This document shows, piece by piece, positions 42,286 through 50,368 of a DNA stretch of 64,000 nucleotides. Both the position numbers and the translations under genes were made by a program. Below the pieces are notes generated by a model that did no database searches, was not told the DNA's origin, and saw only the letters and a program-made list of their open reading frames with translations. This DNA is from an uncultured bacterium (GTDB taxonomy: Bacteria > Vulcanimicrobiota > Xenobia > Xenobiales > Xenobiaceae), in contig CAKTUZ010000008.1 in the NCBI GenBank assembly GCA_934621605.1, forward strand, positions 26,524 to 90,523. The letters are read 5' to 3'. Positions within the stretch are counted from its first letter, which is position 1; each line of letters begins with the position of its first letter.

Positions 42286-45200
42286 ATGGTTAATAAGTTT
42301 AAATTTACAGAAGCCGATTATGAACAAACTATTATTGATCTATTTACTAATGAGCTTGGCTACGAATACACTGTTGGCAGCAATTGGCAACAACAATGCC
42401 AAAAGAACAATTCCCGCGAGGTTATTTGTGAAGAAAAACTTATAAAAGCTCTCCGACGTTTAAACCCCGAAGTGTCTGATAATATACTCAATAAAACTGT
42501 ACGCGAGCTAAAAAACATCGACGGTGTAGAGCTTATCGAAAGAAATCGCCAATTTACCGAAGCTTTACAAAATGGCTTATCAGTTCCTTATAAAGACGAA
42601 GCACTTGGCGAGATGTCGGCCAAATTGGTGCATCTTATCGACTATAAGCATCCGGAAAACAACGATTTTAGAATTGTCAATCAAATTACCATTGTTGATA
42701 AGGAAAAGAAGCGGCCCGATCTACTTATTTATATTAACGGTTTGCCTTTAGTTATTATGGAACTAAAGTCGCCTACTGACGAAAATGCAACCCCTACTAA
42801 TGCTTATAACCAAATAAAAAATTACCAAGACGCCATTGCTTCACTGTTTGTCTATAACCAAATATGTGTTCTCAGTAATCTGTATTTTTCTAAAGCTGGC
42901 ACTATTACTTCTAATGAAGAGCGCTATATGGCTTGGAAAAGTATAGACGGCAGCTACGAAAATACCCAAGATGCCAGTTATGAAGTCTTTTTTAAAGGTA
43001 TTTTTGCTAAAGAGCGCTTGCTAGATATTTTGCAAAATTTTATTTGTTTTGATGACCGAGGCGAGGGAGATAGTAGCACTGGTGGCCTTACAAAAATTTT
43101 AGCTGCCTATCATCAATATTTTGCCGTTAAGAAGGCTGTAAGTAGTACCTTGCAAGCTAAAAAGCGCCAAGACGGTAAAGGCGGCGTGGTCTGGCATACT
43201 CAAGGCAGCGGCAAATCGCTAACTATGGTTTTTTACACTCACTACATCACTAAAGTAATGGCTGGCGCTACAGTTGTTGTAGTAACCGACCGCAAAGATC
43301 TAGATGAGCAACTTTACAATCAGTTTTCACACTGCAGAAAATTCTTGCGTCAAACTCCCAAGCAAGCTGAGAGTCGTGAGCATTTGCAACAACTTTTGGA
43401 AGGTAATCGCAAGTCTGGCGGCATTATTTTTACCAATTTGCAAAAAGTAACTGAGCGAGAAGAAGCGCTTACCTTGCGTAGCGATATTATCGTTATGGCC
43501 GACGAAGCTCACCGCAGCCAATATGGTTTAGCAAAGAAAATTACTTCTCGCCGCAATAAGCAAGGCCAAGAGGAAGCTGCCGTTACTGTTGGTATGGCTG
43601 GCAAATTGCGGGCTACTTTACCTAAAGCTACTTATATTGGCTTTACCGGTACGCCAGTAGCTAAAAAAGATCATGATACTCGGGCTGTTTTTGGTGAAAA
43701 TATCGATTGCTACGATATGACCCAAGCTGTAGAAGATGGAGCTACCAAACCTATCTTTTATGAAAGTCGCGTAGTTAAACTTAAACTTGACGAACCTACT
43801 TTAGATGAACTTAACAAAAAATATGGGGAGCTGGCTGAGAAGGCCGATTCTGAAGTAATTGAGCGCAGTAAGCGAGAGATGGGCAAGCTCGATTCTATTT
43901 TAGGCGCTCCTCAAACTATTGAAGAGCTAACTAAAGATATTCTCGAGCATTATGAGCAGAATCGAGCTTCCGTAGTAACTGGTAAAGCTATGATCGTGGT
44001 CTATTCTCGAGAAATTGCTTTGAAAATTTATAAACGCTTATTGGAATTGCGTCCCCAATGGAAAGAAGAAGGCAAAATTGCTGTAGTAATGACTGGCAGC
44101 AATAAAGATCCTGAATCTTGGCGAGAAATAATTGGCGATAAGAGCTACAAAGAAGAGTTAGCTCGCCAATTCAAAGATTCTGATTCCCCTTTAAAAATAG
44201 TTGTCGTAGTAGATATGTGGCTCACTGGTTTTGATGTGCCTTCCTTAACTACTATGTATATTTATAAACCTTTAGTTGAGCATAATCTTATGCAAGCTAT
44301 AGCTAGAGTTAATCGTGTTTACAAAGACAAAGAAGGCGGCTTAATCGTCGATTATATCGGTTTAGCTGGCGCTCTTAAGCAAGCTATGCAAGAATATACA
44401 GCTCGCGATCAAAAAAATTATGCTAATCAAGATATTAGATCTGCCGTTTATCCAAAATTTCAAGAACTGTTAGAAGAATGCCGCCATATTTTGGCTGGCT
44501 TTGAGTATATGTCTTTTTATGCTCAAGAAGACGGAGCTAAGCGAGCCAAAATTATCAGCCAAGGTGTCGATTATATTTTGTATAAAATTTTGCAAGAGAA
44601 AGATTTAAGCCCAAAAGAGCGCAGCGACTACTTGTTTTTGAAAGAAGCTCAGCTTTTAAAGCAAGCCTATTCCTTATGCAGCAGTATTGCCACCGAAAAT
44701 GAAAGTTTGGAAGCAGCTTATTTTGACGCTGTGCGTCATGGTATCAAAATTTTGCAAAAAGAAGGCCATGGCCAAAAGTTCAGCTTAAAAGAAATCAATG
44801 AACAAATAGATAGTTTGCTTAAAACTTGTGTTGAAAGCAGTGGAGTAGCGACTATTTTCAGCGATGCTAATAGTAATATCTCCCTTTTTGATACTAATAT
44901 TTTGCAAAAACTGGCTGCAATGGAAGAAAAAAATGTAGCTCTTCGCGTTGTAAACAACATTTTAGACGAAAAAGTTAGAGTGCTCAGTTGCAAAAATGGA
45001 GTTAAAGCTAAGCAATTTTCGGAAATTTTGCAAGACTCTATGCAACGCTATTTAAGCGGTGTTTTATCTAATGCTATGGCTATTGACGAAATGCTCAAAG
45101 TGGCGCAAGAGCTTGACGAAACTACCAATGGCGATCATAAGCTGGGGCTTAGTTCTGAAGAGGAAGCTTTTTATGATATTTTACACCAAAATGGCGGAGC

Positions 45201-45414
45201 TGTAGCTCAAGAAGAACTAATAGCTACTGTTCGCGATTTGGCTACCGAGTTGCCTAATGTGTGTACTGTAGATTGGTACAGTAAAACTAATTGCCAAGCT
45301 AGAGTGCGCAAAACAATAAAAACTGTTTTGAAACAGCACAACTATCCAGCCGAACAAATTGCTAGTGTGGCTGACCAAATTATGGAACAGTGTCGCGGCT
45401 ACTGGAATGGATAA
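42286..45414 (+). CDS. hsdR: Type I restriction enzyme endonuclease subunit HsdR
   Basis: 1042 aa. N-terminal PD-ExK nuclease: VDKEKKRPDLLIYINGLPLV and MELKSP. Superfamily 2 translocase: WHTQGSGKSLTMVFY (Walker A), VVTDRKDLDEQLYNQF (Ia), IVMADEAHRSQYGL (DEAH box), GFTGTPVAKKD (III) and QAIARVNRVYKDK (VI). The C-terminal helical part docks on HsdM-HsdS. It is separated from hsdM-hsdS by the recombinase gene and has its own upstream region (42123-42285). Confidence 0.95.
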   Translation: MVNKFKFTEADYEQTIIDLFTNELGYEYTVGSNWQQQCQKNNSREVICEEKLIKALRRLNPEVSDNILNKTVRELKNIDGVELIERNRQFTEALQNGLSVPYKDEALGEMSAKLVHLIDYKHPENNDFRIVNQITIVDKEKKRPDLLIYINGLPLVIMELKSPTDENATPTNAYNQIKNYQDAIASLFVYNQICVLSNLYFSKAGTITSNEERYMAWKSIDGSYENTQDASYEVFFKGIFAKERLLDILQNFICFDDRGEGDSSTGGLTKILAAYHQYFAVKKAVSSTLQAKKRQDGKGGVVWHTQGSGKSLTMVFYTHYITKVMAGATVVVVTDRKDLDEQLYNQFSHCRKFLRQTPKQAESREHLQQLLEGNRKSGGIIFTNLQKVTEREEALTLRSDIIVMADEAHRSQYGLAKKITSRRNKQGQEEAAVTVGMAGKLRATLPKATYIGFTGTPVAKKDHDTRAVFGENIDCYDMTQAVEDGATKPIFYESRVVKLKLDEPTLDELNKKYGELAEKADSEVIERSKREMGKLDSILGAPQTIEELTKDILEHYEQNRASVVTGKAMIVVYSREIALKIYKRLLELRPQWKEEGKIAVVMTGSNKDPESWREIIGDKSYKEELARQFKDSDSPLKIVVVVDMWLTGFDVPSLTTMYIYKPLVEHNLMQAIARVNRVYKDKEGGLIVDYIGLAGALKQAMQEYTARDQKNYANQDIRSAVYPKFQELLEECRHILAGFEYMSFYAQEDGAKRAKIISQGVDYILYKILQEKDLSPKERSDYLFLKEAQLLKQAYSLCSSIATENESLEAAYFDAVRHGIKILQKEGHGQKFSLKEINEQIDSLLKTCVESSGVATIFSDANSNISLFDTNILQKLAAMEEKNVALRVVNNILDEKVRVLSCKNGVKAKQFSEILQDSMQRYLSGVLSNAMAIDEMLKVAQELDETTNGDHKLGLSSEEEAFYDILHQNGGAVAQEELIATVRDLATELPNVCTVDWYSKTNCQARVRKTIKTVLKQHNYPAEQIASVADQIMEQCRGYWNG

Positions 45415-45419
45415 AAAAT

Positions 45420-45448
45420 ACCCGCCAGCCTAAAAATGGCTGGCGGGT
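45420..45448. terminator. Terminator between hsdR and the MATE gene
   Basis: ACCCGCCAGCC pairs perfectly with GGCTGGCGGGT around TAAAAAT. The T run is on the minus strand, serving chiefly the MATE gene. Confidence 0.85.
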
Positions 45449-45473
45449 GCTTGGGCTAAGCAAAGCGTTTTTC

Positions 45474-46802
45474 TTAGTATCCGTATTTGGGCCGATTAAC
45501 TTTTAAAAATATTAAAGTTGTAATTAAAGCGCCGATTTCGGCAACAATTACGGAAGCCCAGATCCACTCGACGCCAAAAAGCAAAGGCAACACCATAACG
45601 CTAACTGATTGGAAAATTAAAGTGCGCATAAAAGCTATAATGGCAGAAACTAAGCCGTCATTTAAAGCTGTAAAGAAAGACGAGCTAAAAATTTCGAAGC
45701 CGAAGAAAGCGAAGCCTATTGAATAAATGCGCAAACCGTGTTTGGTAATAGCCATTAATTCCTGATCGTAACCTACGAAAAGGCGCACGATAGGATCGGC
45801 AAAAACTGTACTTATTAAAGCCATCAAAATACCTACACTTACTGTAAAAACGGTGCTCTTTTTTAGCATATTTTTAACTTCAGCTGGATTTTTAGCTCCA
45901 AAGTGGTAGCTAGTAATAGGAGAAGCGCCGATAGAGTAGCCCACGAAAATAGAGGAGAAGATAAAGCAAAGATAGCCTATTACTCCATAGGCAGCCACGC
46001 CGTTTTCGCCGATAAAACGCAAAAGCTGATAATTGTACAAAATTACCAAAATGGAAGACGAGATGCCATTCATAAGCTCGGAAGAACCGTTAGTGCAAGA
46101 CTTCCACAGTACGTTTCCGTAAAATTGGGTAGTTCCCAAGTGTAGCGGACTGTCATTTTTACGAGCAAAGTAAACTAAAGCCGTTAAGCCGCCCACCACT
46201 TGGCTTAAAGCTGTGGCTATAGCGGCACCGGCTAAGCCCCAGTGAAAAACGATAATAAAAAGCGCGTCTAAAACCATATTGGTAAAGCCGGCCAGTAAAG
46301 TAACGGCAAAGCCCAATTTCGGACGCTCGGCAGCAATAAAGAAGCTCTGGAAAACGTTTTGCAACATAAAAAAAGGCATGGCCATCATGTTGATACGACC
46401 GTAAGTAATGCTGCAAGTTAAGAGATCGCCTTCAGCTCCCAAAGCTCGGGCAATATATGGCACAGCTATATAACCTAGCACAGCGGCCACTGTGCCTAAA
46501 ATAGCCGTAGCGTAAACAATTAAAGAAAAATAGCGGTTAGCTAACTTGCTGTCGCCTTCGCCCAAAGTTTTAGCTACAATAGCTGTGCCGCCGGTGCCTA
46601 ACATAAAGCCCAGAGCACCTACAATCATCATAACCGGAAAGATAAAGTTTGTAGCCGCGAAAGCCACTTTGCCTACAAAATTGGAAACAAAGAGTCCATC
46701 TATGACGCTGTAAGTGGAAATAAACAACATCATAGCCATAGAAGGCAACACAAAACGCAGCAGCCTGGAATAGGTAAAATGATCTGAAAGTTTAATTTCC
46801 AT
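45474..46802 (-). CDS. MATE family multidrug/toxin efflux transporter
   Basis: 442 aa with twelve predicted membrane segments in two bundles. STYSVIDGLFVSNFVGKVAF and GTGGTAIVAKTLGEGD match the first MATE bundle, and GYSIGASPITSYHFGAKNPA the second. A cation-coupled exporter; the substrate is unknown. Single gene, with its promoter in the divergent gap 46803-46998. Confidence 0.92.
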   Translation of the reverse strand: MEIKLSDHFTYSRLLRFVLPSMAMMLFISTYSVIDGLFVSNFVGKVAFAATNFIFPVMMIVGALGFMLGTGGTAIVAKTLGEGDSKLANRYFSLIVYATAILGTVAAVLGYIAVPYIARALGAEGDLLTCSITYGRINMMAMPFFMLQNVFQSFFIAAERPKLGFAVTLLAGFTNMVLDALFIIVFHWGLAGAAIATALSQVVGGLTALVYFARKNDSPLHLGTTQFYGNVLWKSCTNGSSELMNGISSSILVILYNYQLLRFIGENGVAAYGVIGYLCFIFSSIFVGYSIGASPITSYHFGAKNPAEVKNMLKKSTVFTVSVGILMALISTVFADPIVRLFVGYDQELMAITKHGLRIYSIGFAFFGFEIFSSSFFTALNDGLVSAIIAFMRTLIFQSVSVMVLPLLFGVEWIWASVIVAEIGALITTLIFLKVNRPKYGY

Positions 46803-46998
46803 GGTGACACCTAAAATTAACTAAAAAAGTAAAATTAAGCTTTGCCGGATAACAGCAGGAACAGCCATTGTACAATATGTAGGGGCAAAATCAAGTTTTT
46901 TACATATATTTCCATTTTTAGTGCGGTGGCGGCAGGTAAAGTCCGGTTGTCTAGAGGAAAGGCGCCTCTTTATTGACGTTGCAGGAGGTGCTGGACAT

Positions 46999-47367
46999 AT
47001 GGCTATTGTAAAAATTGATCATATAAATGTTGCTTGTGCCGATTTGGAAGAAACTGCCAAATTTTATACTGAGGTATTGGGTTTTAGTCGCGGCCAAATT
47101 AAGCAAAGCGGCGCTAAAAAAATGCTTAATTTAACTAAGCAAGATAGCGTAGTAGAACTGGCTCAGCCTACCGACGGAGAAGGGCTTGATGGTGACGCTT
47201 ACAATCATATAGCTTTTACTTCCGACGATATTCAGGCCGATTTTGAGCATATGAAAGCGCTGGGCTTTACTTTGCTTAACGATTCTGTACAAGAGAGCGC
47301 TGGCGCCTTTTACTTTTTTATGGAAGCTCCCGGCGGAGCTTTGGTGGAAATTCTCACTCACAAATAG
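46999..47367 (+). CDS. VOC (glyoxalase-fold) family protein
   Basis: 122 aa from ATG 46999 with AGGAGG at 46983. IDHINVACADLEETAKFYTE, VLGF and APGGALVEIL are typical of glyoxalase I-like proteins. Metal ligands His6 (IDHINVA), Glu56 (VVELAQ), His70 (NHIAF) and Glu118 (VEIL) are all plausible. The substrate is unknown. Confidence 0.85.
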   Translation: MAIVKIDHINVACADLEETAKFYTEVLGFSRGQIKQSGAKKMLNLTKQDSVVELAQPTDGEGLDGDAYNHIAFTSDDIQADFEHMKALGFTLLNDSVQESAGAFYFFMEAPGGALVEILTHK

Positions 47368-47440
47368 GGCCGCGTCGCTGGTATTGATCTATTGATGTCT
47401 TGATGTTGTTGGACAAATTGGCGAAAAGGTAAAAATCGAC

Positions 47441-48559
47441 ATGCATAAGCGTCGTTTAGGGCGTACAGAACTTATGGTTTCCGAAGTTGGTATTGGTGGC
47501 TTGGGCATTATTTCTAAGCTTTTGCCTAATCGTCAGGCCGGTATAGATACGGTGCGCCATGCTTTAGACTGTGGTATGAATTATATAGACACGGCTCGAG
47601 GCTATTTCGATGCTGAAGAAACTATCGGTCAAGCTATTCAAGGTCGGCGCGATCAGGTTATTTTAGCATCTAAAACTTACTTGCGCTCCGGTTTTTTAGC
47701 TTACAAAGATTTAGAGACCAGCTTGGCCACCTTAAATGTGCAGCACCTTGATATGTATCAAGTTCATCATGTGCAATACAAGAGCGAACTTGAGCAAGTG
47801 ATGGCTCCCAAAGGCGCTTTGGAAGCTTTGGAAAGTGCCAAGCGCGAAGGTTTAATCGATCATATAGGCATTACTTCTCACCATACGCGAGTGCTGGCCC
47901 AAGCTTTAGAAACAGGCCGCTTTGATACGGTTATGTTGCCTTTTTCGCCTATCGAACGCGATGGCTTAGCTGAAGTGTATGCGGCAGCGAAACGCTTTGA
48001 CGTGGGCATTATCGCTATGAAGGTGCTTTCTTCCGGGCGCTTAACCTCAGTAGAAGAAGCTATTCAATTTGTGCTGGCTCACGATATTTCTATGTGCGTT
48101 TTGGGTTGCACAACCAAAGAACATGTCGATCGCGATATTGCCGCTGCCGAAGCTTTCCATCAGCTAAGCGAGGCTCAGCGCCAAGGTTTACTCTCTGGTA
48201 GCGCCGACTTAAAAGACGGTTTTTGCCGCCGCTGTCGTATTTGTGAAGGGCTTTGCCCTATGAAAATTCCTATAGCTGACGTTTTCCGCTGCGAAGACTA
48301 TTTGATTTTGAACGCCACTTACGCTCGCAACGAATATAGGGCGCTATCTCGCCATGTGCCTAATTGTATAAAATGTGGTCAGTGTGATTTAGTTTGCCCT
48401 TTCCACCTTAAAGTAATGGAGTCTCTGGAAAGGGCTCATCGTCGTTTAAGCCGTGGCAAATTGGAAGACTGCGCCGTCAATATTTTGCACAAAATCAAAT
48501 TATACGATTTAGCCCGCAAAGCCTATTTCTCATTAGGCGGCGGCTTGCCAGAACGCTAA
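47441..48559 (+). CDS. Aldo/keto reductase fused to a 2x[4Fe-4S] ferredoxin-like domain
   Basis: 372 aa. An AKR barrel with the tetrad Asp and Tyr in NYIDTARGYFDAEETIG, Lys in LASKTYL and His in YQVHHVQ. The C-terminal third has FCRRCRICEGLCPMKIP and NCIKCGQCDLVCPFHLK, two cysteine clusters. This architecture is common in anaerobes. The reaction is unknown; it could pass electrons between NAD(P)H and ferredoxin. Confidence 0.88.
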   Translation: MHKRRLGRTELMVSEVGIGGLGIISKLLPNRQAGIDTVRHALDCGMNYIDTARGYFDAEETIGQAIQGRRDQVILASKTYLRSGFLAYKDLETSLATLNVQHLDMYQVHHVQYKSELEQVMAPKGALEALESAKREGLIDHIGITSHHTRVLAQALETGRFDTVMLPFSPIERDGLAEVYAAAKRFDVGIIAMKVLSSGRLTSVEEAIQFVLAHDISMCVLGCTTKEHVDRDIAAAEAFHQLSEAQRQGLLSGSADLKDGFCRRCRICEGLCPMKIPIADVFRCEDYLILNATYARNEYRALSRHVPNCIKCGQCDLVCPFHLKVMESLERAHRRLSRGKLEDCAVNILHKIKLYDLARKAYFSLGGGLPER

Positions 48560-48693
48560 AAGTCGGCGCAACTGCCTGGGTGCAATTGAGACACAAATAT
48601 ATGTTGCATATTTGAAAGCGAGAGCGAAAAAGGCCCGAAAAAAGGGAAAAAGCGGCATTACATTAAACAAAGGGGCCCGCGGAGGTTGGCAAG

Positions 48694-50346
48694 GTGGAAA
48701 ATACGGATAGTGTGTGTCCTTGGTTAGGTGAGGGCCAAAGTAAGAGAGCGATCAGTAAACCGCAGCAGCGTTGGAAAATTGGTTTTATTTCCCTTTACGA
48801 TATTGAAAACAACGCAGCCCGCCTTTTGGGAGCTTGTGCCCGCCAAGCTGGTTACCAATTTACAGAAATTTACTTTAAAGATTGGATCAACAATAAATTC
48901 GATCCGCCCAAAGATTATGAAATTGAGCGCTTGTTGGAATTGATTGCTGCCAAGCAATGCAATATTGTCGGTCTGTCGGTACGCGCTTCAGCTTATCATA
49001 AAGTGGCTGCTCAACTTACTGCCGCTATTAGGCAGCGCTTTCCCCAAATAGTTATTTTATGGGGCGGAACCCATACAGTATTAGCTCCGGAAAAATGTAT
49101 TCTTGAAGCTGATATTGTTTGTCGCGGTGAAGCGGAAATAACTTTGGTGGAATTGCTAGATCGCCTTTCCGCTGGGTTAGATATAACAGCGCTGCCTAAT
49201 ATATGGGTAAGAAGACGGCCCGAATACAAATCTATGCAAGGGCCAAGCTCGGAAAGTTACGCTTCTACTTTACATATTTTTCGCAATGAAGTCGGCCCCA
49301 ATGTACAAAATTTAGATTTATTGCCTTTCCGCGATTTTTATTCGGCCGACAAATATTTCATTATGGGACGCAGCCTCGAGCAAGGCGATCCCATGGTTGG
49401 CGACTCTTGCTTCCAAATGATGAATTCGCGTGGCTGCGTCTTTCATTGTGCTTATTGCTATAATTCAGAACTTTCCGAGCTTTACAAAGCGCAGGGCCGT
49501 TATTATCGCACTCGCAGCGTAAGCTCAGTATTGGCTGAGATAAAAAAGGCGCGTACCGTCTTTAAAAATATGAAGCGCATTCGTTTTGATGACGAAGTTT
49601 TTCTCTTTTCCGAAGCTTGGTATGATGAATTTGCGGCTCGTTATCCGGTGGAAGTAGGGCTGCCTTTTGAAGTATTTACCGAGCCGAAATTGGTCAAAAG
49701 GGCGCTTTTTGAATTGTTGCGTCGCGCCGGCTTAGATGTAGTTTATATGGGTATCCAGAGCAGTTGCCGCGTTAATAGCGAATTATACGATCGTAGCGGC
49801 AATGACGAGCAGTTGCGGGCTTGTGCCCATATTTTTGCTGATTTGGGCTTAGACGCCCGCTATCATGTAATGATGGACGACAAAGAATCGACTTGGGAAG
49901 ACAAGCGCCATTTATTTGATTTGCTTATGAGCTTTCCACGCGGTAGCTATCAGCTGTATTTATTTAGTGTAGTCATTTTCCCCAACACCATGTTGGCCAG
50001 AAAGTTGCTTTCGGAGGGAAAAATTACTGAAGACGACTTAGAAGGTGAGCGCAATAAAACTTTCCAGCAAATTAGAGTAAGCTTAAATTATCCGCGTCCG
50101 CCAGAAGAGCTTTTCTGGGCTTCTATGTTTGTGTTGGTCAGCAAAAGTTTTCTGAGCGATAAATTTTTGTATTTTCTGGCCGATAATAAATTTTTACGTC
50201 GCCATCCCAAAATTTTGGCTTATTTTGCTCAATTATGTAATTTAATTAAAATGGCTGGCGTGGCTTTGCACATGACTTTCAAGGGGGAAATGACTCGGAC
50301 GCTTATGCACCGCTGGCTTAATTGGAATTCGCTCATAAGTCAATAA
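48694..50346 (+). CDS. B12-binding-domain radical SAM enzyme
   Basis: 550 aa, start GTG 48694 after GGAGG. Residues ~28-155 form a Rossmann-like B12-binding domain (KIGFISLYDIENNAARLLGA, VILWGGTHTVLAPEKCI) without the DxHxxG of base-off cobalamin. The radical SAM barrel carries C248xxxC252xxC255 (GCVFHCAYCYNS). Class relatives methylate or rearrange lipids, antibiotics and bacteriochlorophylls. It is the first gene of an operon with membrane proteins (22-bp gap), suggesting an envelope lipid or glycan substrate (inference). Confidence 0.85.
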   Translation: MENTDSVCPWLGEGQSKRAISKPQQRWKIGFISLYDIENNAARLLGACARQAGYQFTEIYFKDWINNKFDPPKDYEIERLLELIAAKQCNIVGLSVRASAYHKVAAQLTAAIRQRFPQIVILWGGTHTVLAPEKCILEADIVCRGEAEITLVELLDRLSAGLDITALPNIWVRRRPEYKSMQGPSSESYASTLHIFRNEVGPNVQNLDLLPFRDFYSADKYFIMGRSLEQGDPMVGDSCFQMMNSRGCVFHCAYCYNSELSELYKAQGRYYRTRSVSSVLAEIKKARTVFKNMKRIRFDDEVFLFSEAWYDEFAARYPVEVGLPFEVFTEPKLVKRALFELLRRAGLDVVYMGIQSSCRVNSELYDRSGNDEQLRACAHIFADLGLDARYHVMMDDKESTWEDKRHLFDLLMSFPRGSYQLYLFSVVIFPNTMLARKLLSEGKITEDDLEGERNKTFQQIRVSLNYPRPPEELFWASMFVLVSKSFLSDKFLYFLADNKFLRRHPKILAYFAQLCNLIKMAGVALHMTFKGEMTRTLMHRWLNWNSLISQ

Positions 50347-50368
50347 AGCATCGCGTTTCAATATAATT

